Source: Candidatus Blautia intestinipullorum (GTDB lineage: Bacteria; Bacillota; Clostridia; Lachnospirales; Lachnospiraceae). Taken from it: a DNA stretch of 28,211 nt. This document shows positions 15,137-21,039 of the stretch, piece after piece. The translations under genes were made by a program, and so were the position numbers. The notes beneath the pieces were generated by a model, which saw nothing but the letters and a program-made list of their open reading frames with translations, was not told where the DNA came from and did not search any database. Numbering within the stretch: position 1 is the first letter of the stretch; every line of letters begins with the position of its first letter. Location: contig DWVA01000065.1 in NCBI GenBank assembly GCA_019120475.1, forward strand, positions 1 through 28,211. Reading direction: 5' to 3'.

Positions 15137-16966
15137 ATGAATATCAGACGAGAAGATGTACGCAACGTAGCTATTATCGCCCACGTTGACCACGGAAAAA
15201 CAACTCTGGTTGACCAGCTTCTGAAACAGAGCGGCGTTTTCCGCGAAAACCAGGAAGTCCAGGAACGCGTTATGGACTCCAACGATATTGAGCGGGAACG
15301 GGGAATTACGATTTTGTCCAAAAATACTGCCGTTCACTACAAAGGCGTTAAAATCAATATCATCGACACTCCCGGACATGCGGACTTCGGCGGCGAGGTG
15401 GAGCGTGTGCTGAAAATGGTAGACGGCGTGATCCTTCTTGTAGACGCTTTTGAGGGCGCTATGCCCCAGACGAAATTTGTCCTGAAGAAAGCGTTGGAAC
15501 TGGACCTTCATGTAATTGTCTGCATCAACAAAATCGACCGTCCGGAAGCCCGTCCTGACGAAGTGATCGATGAAGTTCTGGAACTGCTTATGGATCTGGA
15601 AGCGTCCGATGAACAGCTTGACTGTCCTTTCCTCTACGCTTCCGCAAAGGCGGGACACGCTGTTCTCGACCTAAAGGATACTCCGGAAAACATGGCGCCT
15701 CTGTTTGAAACCATCCTGAAATATATTCCTGCGCCGGAAGGCGATCCGGATGCGGATACCCAGGTACTGATCAGCACGATTGATTACAATGAATATGTAG
15801 GAAGAATCGGCGTCGGAAAAGTAGAAAACGGCAAAATTTCCGTAAACCAGGAGCTGACCCTTTTGAACCATCATGATCTTGACAAACGTCAGAAGGTAAA
15901 GATCAGCAAGCTTTATGAATTTGACGGTTTAAATAAGGTAGAAGTAAAGGAGGCTTCCGTAGGTTCCATCGTAGCGATCTCCGGCATTGCGGATATCCAT
16001 ATCGGCGACACTCTCTGCGGCGGCGACAATCCGGAGGCGATTCCTTTCCAGAAGATCTCCGAGCCTACAATTTCCATGAACTTTATGGTAAACGACAGCC
16101 CTCTGGCCGGACAGGAAGGAAAATATATTACTTCCCGTCATCTCCGTGACCGTCTCTACCGGGAGCTGAATACAGACGTAAGTCTCCGGGTAGAAGATAC
16201 GGACTCTACCGAGTGCTTTAAGGTTTCCGGCCGCGGCGAACTTCATCTGTCCGTCCTTATTGAAAATATGCGCCGGGAGGGTTATGAATTCGCGGTCAGC
16301 AAACCGGAGGTTCTGTACCACTTCGACGAACGCGGCAAAAAAATGGAGCCCATGGAAATTGCCTATGTGGATGTTCCGGAGGAATTTTCCGGCACTGTCA
16401 TCCAGAAATTAAGCGAACGTAAAGGAGAGCTTCAGGGAATGAGCACTGCCAGCGACGGTTCCGTCCGTCTGGAATTCCACATCCCTTCCCGGGGACTTAT
16501 CGGATTCCGCAACGACTTCCTGACCTCCACAAAAGGAACCGGTATCCTGAACACCATGTTTGACGGCTATTCTCCTTACAAGGGTGACTTCCAGTACCGC
16601 AAGCAGGGCTCCCTGATCGCTTTCGAAGCAGGAGAGGCCGTTACCTACGGACTGTTCTCCGCCCAGGAGCGCGGAACCCTTTTCATCGGTCCCGGCGAAA
16701 AAGTCTACAGCGGCATGGTGATCGGTCAGAACGGAAAAGCCGAGGATATTGAACTGAATGTATGCAAGACGAAACATCTTACCAACACCCGTTCCTCCTC
16801 TGCAGATGAGGCTCTGAAGCTGACTCCGCCAAAGGTATTAAGCCTGGAGCAGGCCATCGAGTTCATCGACCAGGATGAGCTTCTGGAAGTAACTCCAAAA
16901 AGCCTCCGCATCCGCAAAAGGATATTGGATTCCAGAGAGAGGAAGAGAGCGTCGTTTAAGAAGTGA
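15137..16966 (+). CDS. typA: Translational GTPase TypA/BipA
   Basis: Ribosome-associated GTPase of the elongation-factor family, involved in 50S assembly and stress or cold growth. The G domain shows G1 AHVDHGKTT (15-23), G2 region RERGITI, G3 DTPGH (77-81) and G4 NKID (131-134), then the SAKAG G5-type segment. The remaining domains are of EF-G type (II, III, V) plus the TypA-specific C-terminal domain with KQGSLIAFEAGEAVTYGLFS, then AQERGTLFIGPGEKVYSGMV, and the invariant KHLTNTRSSSADE and LTPPKVLSLEQAIEFIDQDE. Length of 609 residues is exact for the family. ATG at 15137 follows AAAGGA with a rather long spacer. It is monocistronic and followed by a long hairpin. Confidence 0.97.
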   Translation: MNIRREDVRNVAIIAHVDHGKTTLVDQLLKQSGVFRENQEVQERVMDSNDIERERGITILSKNTAVHYKGVKINIIDTPGHADFGGEVERVLKMVDGVILLVDAFEGAMPQTKFVLKKALELDLHVIVCINKIDRPEARPDEVIDEVLELLMDLEASDEQLDCPFLYASAKAGHAVLDLKDTPENMAPLFETILKYIPAPEGDPDADTQVLISTIDYNEYVGRIGVGKVENGKISVNQELTLLNHHDLDKRQKVKISKLYEFDGLNKVEVKEASVGSIVAISGIADIHIGDTLCGGDNPEAIPFQKISEPTISMNFMVNDSPLAGQEGKYITSRHLRDRLYRELNTDVSLRVEDTDSTECFKVSGRGELHLSVLIENMRREGYEFAVSKPEVLYHFDERGKKMEPMEIAYVDVPEEFSGTVIQKLSERKGELQGMSTASDGSVRLEFHIPSRGLIGFRNDFLTSTKGTGILNTMFDGYSPYKGDFQYRKQGSLIAFEAGEAVTYGLFSAQERGTLFIGPGEKVYSGMVIGQNGKAEDIELNVCKTKHLTNTRSSSADEALKLTPPKVLSLEQAIEFIDQDELLEVTPKSLRIRKRILDSRERKRASFKK

Positions 16967-17021
16967 GTATAATGAGGGGGACCATCTCAAAGTTGCGAAG
17001 CCCGAAGGTCCCCCTCATACT
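16966..17021 (+). repeat. Long palindromic hairpin downstream of typA
   Basis: Perfect 11-base arms TGAGGGGGACC (16973-16983) and GGTCCCCCTCA (17007-17017) extend after a three-base bulge by AGTA/TACT. The loop is 23 bases. It starts at the typA stop codon and probably ends that transcript, but no T-run follows on the plus strand (TCCCCCTCC). Its GC-rich, precise arms look more like a mobile or dispersed palindromic element than a simple terminator. Confidence 0.6.
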
Positions 17022-17283
17022 CCCCCTCCTTGGGCACGCAGGATAAATTCCCAAGTATAATATGGACAAGAAAATTTCTGATTCTGTATGAATTCCAGGG
17101 TCTTGACAGTTCAGGAAAATTCCTGAGAAGAGACGGATTTTCGGGGAACTTTTTCATAAGTTCCGGTTTGAAGGGCTCTAGGCTTTCGGTTTTTTCAGGC
17201 GAAGGGCTCTGAAATATGGAACTAAAAATCAGCTTTATATTGAAGATTTTGTTTATTTTGAAGACAATACATTCTATCACTCT
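17022..17283. other. Non-coding stretch with small palindromes and a direct repeat
   Basis: No credible gene is seen between typA and the XRE gene; an open frame on the minus strand here has no ribosome site or family signature. Visible structure: TCAGGAA-AA-TTCCTGA (17111-17126), GGAACTT...AAGTTCC (17145-17164), and GAAGGGCTCT repeated at 17170-17179 and 17201-17210. Together with the hairpin at 16966-17021 this may be one repeated non-coding element. Confidence 0.45.
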
Positions 17284-17562
17284 TTATCTATCCCTGATAT
17301 CATTTATTATATCCTGAATATGAATAATCTGTACATCTGTCAAACTAGATATATCAAGATACTTTTTATCATCCCGGCCAAGAAGATAATCTGTTGTTAC
17401 AGAAAACAAATCTGCTATTTTTACCAGCATTTCTACAGACGGCTGAATATTATTATTCTCCCAGTTGGAAACACATTGTTTCGTTACTCCCAACTTTCTG
17501 CCAAATTCCACTTGATTTAACTTGTATGCAAGTCTTAACTGTTTAATTCTTTCATTCAACAT
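17284..17562 (-). CDS. XRE-family (Cro/CI-like) transcriptional regulator
   Basis: Small DNA-binding protein, 92 residues from the preferred start. The N-terminus MLNERIKQLRLAYKLNQVEF leads into the helix-turn-helix (KLNQVEFGRKLGVTKQCVSN, then WENNNIQPS) and MLVKIADLFSVTTDYLLGRD, a classic SinR/CI-type HTH_3. The C-terminal tail of about 28 residues is short and helical, with no peptidase or toxin domain. An ATG two codons upstream (17568) is too close to GAGG; ATG at 17562 has GAGG seven bases away. Codon use is AT-rich like the divergent gene at 17687. The inverted repeats between the two genes are its likely operators (inference), so it should repress both itself and the neighbour. Confidence 0.9.
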   Translation of the reverse strand: MLNERIKQLRLAYKLNQVEFGRKLGVTKQCVSNWENNNIQPSVEMLVKIADLFSVTTDYLLGRDDKKYLDISSLTDVQIIHIQDIINDIRDR

Positions 17563-17576
17563 AAGCATACCTCATG

Positions 17577-17641
17577 TAGTATCAGTTTTAAATACTATTG
17601 TATAAGTAATTATTGACATATTAAAAATACTTTAGTATATT
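17577..17641. promoter_or_regulatory. Divergent promoter region with matching inverted-repeat operators
   Basis: For the plus-strand gene, TTGACA (17613-17618) and TATATT (17636-17641) are exactly 17 bases apart. ATACT-TT-AGTAT (17627-17638) is a perfect inverted repeat lying in the spacer and running into the -10. A second repeat with the same half-site, TAGTAT and ATACTA (17577-17582 and 17592-17597, nine apart), covers the probable leader of the XRE gene. On the minus strand TTAATA-N16-TACAAT is a possible XRE promoter. Confidence 0.65.
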
Positions 17642-17686
17642 TAAAATGTACCTCTTATAAATCAGGGTATATGGAAGGAGAAAGCT

Positions 17687-18466
17687 ATGGAATACGACAG
17701 AAAAATACTTGTGCCATATCTGACAGAGCTATATGGTATTGAAGTGACTTATCAATCTCTTAAAAATAAATCCTCAAAATATTCCAAGCTTGTTGAAAAT
17801 GAAGAATATAATGTAAGTCAATCATATATGTTAAATGAAATAATTAAAGCACCTAATACAAAAATGCCTCGGAAAAAATCTATTATAGGGACAGTATTGA
17901 TATGTTTAGTATTGTGGTTTGTTTTAGGTATAATAAATGATACATTGGGGACATTTGTATTTTTGGCCTCTATTTTTATTATCGGCGGGACGAAACAATT
18001 TAATAATGAGGACTATCAAAAAAGGCTTGCAAAATATCATGAAGAAATGGAAGAATACCAGAAAAAATTTTCTGTATTAGAAAAGAATAAAAATATCATC
18101 CCTGTTCAATACCGCAATCTTGGCTCTATAGCTTACTTATACGAATACTTTTCCACAAGCCAAGCTACCAATCTTGATCAGGTTATTCAGACTATGCTGT
18201 TGGATGATGTACGTCAGAGGATTCAAAATATTGAAAACCAATTAAACCAGATGCTCTCGAATCAGCAGCGCATTTACGAAAAATTATCAGATATACAGCG
18301 CACAGCGTCCTATATCTCCAGACAGTTGGACGTTATAGAACTTACTTTGCAGGAACAGATTAAAAATTCACAGGAACAGACAAGGTATTTAAAAATGATA
18401 AAAACAAGTGCAGAAATTTCCAATTATCTTCAACTTGGAACTTATCTGGAGATATCCAAATATTAG
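17687..18466 (+). CDS. Membrane-hairpin/coiled-coil protein of unknown function
   Basis: Unrecognised protein of 259 residues in an AT-rich patch. Residues 1-60 are a charged cytosolic region. Two closely spaced hydrophobic helices follow (about 66-83, IIGTVLICLVLWFVLGII, and 87-101, LGTFVFLASIFIIGG), which would put both ends on the same side of the membrane. Residues 107-131 are heptad-like and charged, a segment NIIPVQYRNLGSIAYLYEYF follows (about 136-155), and 174-236 is a long predicted coiled coil rich in Gln, Ile and Leu. No enzyme motif or signal peptide is seen. ATG at 17687 has GGAAGGAG in front. It is divergent from the XRE gene, behind a near-consensus promoter containing an operator-like repeat, and ends at its own terminator. 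Signs of transfer: base composition unlike all neighbours. Confidence 0.8.
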   Translation: MEYDRKILVPYLTELYGIEVTYQSLKNKSSKYSKLVENEEYNVSQSYMLNEIIKAPNTKMPRKKSIIGTVLICLVLWFVLGIINDTLGTFVFLASIFIIGGTKQFNNEDYQKRLAKYHEEMEEYQKKFSVLEKNKNIIPVQYRNLGSIAYLYEYFSTSQATNLDQVIQTMLLDDVRQRIQNIENQLNQMLSNQQRIYEKLSDIQRTASYISRQLDVIELTLQEQIKNSQEQTRYLKMIKTSAEISNYLQLGTYLEISKY

Positions 18467-18477
18467 AATTCAGCCAT

Positions 18478-18516
18478 AAAACGCTGCCGTCTTTTTCCAT
18501 AGACTTGCAGCGTTTT
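18478..18516 (+). terminator. Rho-independent terminator of the coiled-coil gene
   Basis: Perfect 10-base arms AAAACGCTGC (18478-18487) and GCAGCGTTTT (18507-18516), loop of 19, followed by ATTGTTATAT. It lies 12 bases after the stop and may also work on the other strand because the left arm begins with A-rich sequence. Confidence 0.8.
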
Positions 18517-18596
18517 ATTGTTATATATACAATATAAATATTTTCTCTCCTTATATATCATTCTGTAATTTCTATATAAAAAATAACAGGCGGCAA

Positions 18597-18652
18597 ATAA
18601 AAACCGCCCTCTCCTGCAAAGAACGCACATGCATTCCTTCAGGAGAGGACGG
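18597..18652 (-). terminator. Long-stem terminator after the MATE gene
   Basis: On the minus strand CCGTCCTCTCCTG pairs with CAGGAGAGGGCGG (one G-U). The stem continues inward as AAGGAATGC against GCGTTCTTT after a one-base bulge, giving about 22 pairs and a four-base loop. TTTTTATTTG follows. It begins 11 bases after the MATE stop. Confidence 0.88.
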
Positions 18653-18662
18653 TAATCCTCCA

Positions 18663-20024
18663 TCACGCCTTCTTCCATTTCCGCATGGTATAGATATAAT
18701 ACGGCACCAGGGGGATCAGGGCGAAAAGCCATGCCGCCGGGTCAGAGAGACAGACGCCTACGAAGCTGGTGTGCCCTGCCACAAGAAGAACAATACCTGC
18801 CCTTGCGATCAGCTCAAAAACTCCTCCCAGCATGGGAACGAGCCCGTATCCCAGTCCCTGCAGAGTGTTACGGTATAGAAAGATACTTCCCAGGAAGGGA
18901 TAGCACCAGAACACTGTACGGAAGTACATGACGGCAACGTCGATCACCTCTGTTTCGGATGGGCTTACAAACATCCACATCATATATTTTCCGGCTGCAA
19001 GCACAAGGATCATGGCAAACACACTGTAAACAATGATCATGATCTGCGTACAGTGTACGCCCTGCTTTACTCTGTCCAGCTTTCCGGCTCCGCGGTTCTG
19101 TCCTACATAGGTAGCGATGGTCGCGCCGAAGGCGGAAAATACAGTAGCAATAATGTTCTGCAGCTTTCCTGCCGCCGCAAATCCCGCCATATAGATTTCA
19201 CCGTACACATTAACCGCTCCCTGGACAATGATGGTACCGATGGCGGTAATGGAAAACTGAAGCGCCATTGGGATGCCAAGGGCAAGAAGCCTTCCCCAGG
19301 ACTGAAAAGATATTCTGAAATCCTCCTTTTTCAGATGAAGGATCGGATATTTTTTTACTATGTAGATGAAGCAGAGCAGCGCGGAAATCCCCTGGGCTAT
19401 TACTGTAGCGTAGGCGCAGCCGTCCACACCCATTCCGCCATAGATGATAAATACAATATCCAGGACCACATTGATCGCTGCCGATATGATCAGAAAATAC
19501 AGCGGAGATCTGGAATCGCCCAGCGCCCGGAGAAACGCCGCCAGGGCATTATAGGCGGCTGTAACGATCAGTCCGGCATAAATGATCCCCATATAAGCCG
19601 TTACATCCGGCATGATATCATCCGAAAAATTCATCAGTCTGAGGATCGGAACATTAGCTGCCAGAAATCCTGCCGTCATCAGCACAGACAATATAATGGA
19701 AAGGTATACGGACATTGCCACATAGTGGCGCATCCTGTCATATTTCTTCGCTCCGAACCACTGGGACACCAGAATAGCAAATCCGCTGCTCATTCCGTTC
19801 ATCCATCCTGTGACGAAAAACATCAGCGAACCAGTGCTGCCGATGGCAGCCAGAGCCTGCACGCCCAGGAATTTACCGGCCACAATAGAATCCGCCACAT
19901 TATAAAACTGCTGAAATACATTTCCCAGAAACATGGGAATCATAAACTGTATGATCAGTTTTGACGGTTTTCCCACCGTCATATCATGCATAGTGCCTTT
20001 GCTTACTTCTGTACTCCCGCTCAT
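18663..20024 (-). CDS. MATE-family efflux transporter
   Basis: Multidrug/cation antiporter of the MATE family, exporting drugs or metabolites against Na+ or H+. The protein of 453 residues has about twelve hydrophobic helices in two homologous halves. Family markers are KLIIQFMIPMFLGNVFQQFY, NVADSIVAGKFLGVQALAAI, the AFLRALGDSRSPLYFLIIS loop and, in the second half, FGATIATYVGQNRGAGKLDR. The closeness to the NorM/DinF branch of Clostridia is clear; the substrate is not. ATG at 20024 follows AAAGGGGAGATT. It stands alone between its own promoter and a strong terminator. No dedicated regulator is adjacent. Confidence 0.93.
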   Translation of the reverse strand: MSGSTEVSKGTMHDMTVGKPSKLIIQFMIPMFLGNVFQQFYNVADSIVAGKFLGVQALAAIGSTGSLMFFVTGWMNGMSSGFAILVSQWFGAKKYDRMRHYVAMSVYLSIILSVLMTAGFLAANVPILRLMNFSDDIMPDVTAYMGIIYAGLIVTAAYNALAAFLRALGDSRSPLYFLIISAAINVVLDIVFIIYGGMGVDGCAYATVIAQGISALLCFIYIVKKYPILHLKKEDFRISFQSWGRLLALGIPMALQFSITAIGTIIVQGAVNVYGEIYMAGFAAAGKLQNIIATVFSAFGATIATYVGQNRGAGKLDRVKQGVHCTQIMIIVYSVFAMILVLAAGKYMMWMFVSPSETEVIDVAVMYFRTVFWCYPFLGSIFLYRNTLQGLGYGLVPMLGGVFELIARAGIVLLVAGHTSFVGVCLSDPAAWLFALIPLVPYYIYTMRKWKKA

Positions 20025-20122
20025 AATCTCCCCTTTTCTGCTGCCACAGACAGCGTTCTGGCAGTCCGTTTCACTTTTTTAATAGATCTGAAATACTGTC
20101 CTGTATTCTGATCACCGGATTT

Positions 20123-20150
20123 ATTATACTGTTTTCCTGCCGGTTTTCAA
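20123..20150 (-). promoter_or_regulatory. Promoter of the MATE gene
   Basis: On the minus strand TTGAAA (20145-20150) and TATAAT (20123-20128) are 16 bases apart, giving a leader of about 90 bases. The leader contains CTGCCA...TGGCAG, a small possible hairpin. Confidence 0.65.
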
Positions 20151-20258
20151 GTAAAATTTTAGGGGATTTCCGGTATAAAATATGTGCATTATAACATCTG
20201 TACCAGAGCGTTTGCAGCATTCGTGTACAAAGGCACATTTTGTTTCAAAAAGCTGCTC

Positions 20259-21017
20259 TTACTGGAAATCAATAATATCCGTCCAACGGCTGAGGAATTC
20301 CTTTTCCTCAGGCACGTTTTTCGTAAGCTGGGCAGCAGCGGCGATCGGAAGCCATTTCTGCACATACTGTTTTGCAGTATCGCTTTTTTTGCAGAACAGT
20401 TCCAGATACAGATCAGCCAGCTTCTGATCCTTCAGAGCAAACTCCAGATAGGTGATCGCGGCGTCTCCGCTGGCATTTCCCTGAGTAGCATGAGCCCAGT
20501 CCACGATCTTCATGGAACCGTCTTCTTTTACAATAACATTGCTGGGATTAAAATCACCGTGGCAGAGCTTTGTGTGATTCGGCATAGCGTCCAGACGGGT
20601 CATCAGCTCGTAGCGGGTAGTGGCGTCTAGGCTGTCTTTCAGGCTTGTGATCTTGCGGGCGAATTTGTCCTTCTGCAGAGTAAGGCGGGGAGCCTTCTTT
20701 TCATGCATGGAAAGCTGAAGGTCTACAAACTGTTCCATATATGTTTCCAGCTTTCCGGGATTCTCCTGCATCAGTTCTGCCAGAGTTTTTCCTTCCACGA
20801 ATTCAATAACGATCGCCCATTCTCCGTCAATTTCCGTTACCTCAAGAACCTTCGGAATGTCCAGTCCGCTTTCCTCCACCCGGGCCTGGCAGAGCGCCTC
20901 GTTGAATACGTTCGCTTTTCCGTGTTCTTTGGTAAATACCTTGATAATACGGTCTCCATCTCTGTAAACCACTTTATAGGGACGTGTTAAAAAAACTTTT
21001 TTATTCTTCAGATTCAT
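20259..21017 (-). CDS. APH-fold phosphotransferase (aminoglycoside/choline kinase-like)
   Basis: Small-molecule kinase of the aminoglycoside phosphotransferase fold, 252 residues. The catalytic loop is LCHGDFNPSNVIV with D155 and N160. The metal-binding site is MKIVDWAHA with D173. The N-lobe Lys is likely K26 in RIIKVFTKE, and AIVIEFVEGKTLAEL is the hinge. It is shorter than clinical resistance enzymes and is not an obvious match to any of them, so a metabolic kinase is more likely than antibiotic resistance. ATG at 21017 follows GGAGGGTATTTAC. The adhE stop is 22 bases upstream with no terminator between, so it should be made together with AdhE. Substrate unknown. Confidence 0.85.
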   Translation of the reverse strand: MNLKNKKVFLTRPYKVVYRDGDRIIKVFTKEHGKANVFNEALCQARVEESGLDIPKVLEVTEIDGEWAIVIEFVEGKTLAELMQENPGKLETYMEQFVDLQLSMHEKKAPRLTLQKDKFARKITSLKDSLDATTRYELMTRLDAMPNHTKLCHGDFNPSNVIVKEDGSMKIVDWAHATQGNASGDAAITYLEFALKDQKLADLYLELFCKKSDTAKQYVQKWLPIAAAAQLTKNVPEEKEFLSRWTDIIDFQ

Positions 21018-21039
21018 GGTAAATACCCTCCCTTTCTCC

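Noticed and set aside
16987..17280. 97-codon minus-strand open frame downstream of typA
   Set aside because: No ribosome site, no family signature, and it runs through the hairpin and palindromes; better read as non-coding repeat DNA.
19053..19964. 303-codon open frame antisense to the MATE gene
   Set aside because: Shadow of a membrane-protein gene; no independent support.
20259..21017. Aminoglycoside resistance gene
   Set aside because: It has the APH fold but no close likeness to known resistance enzymes by eye, and it is tied to adhE, so a resistance call is not supported.
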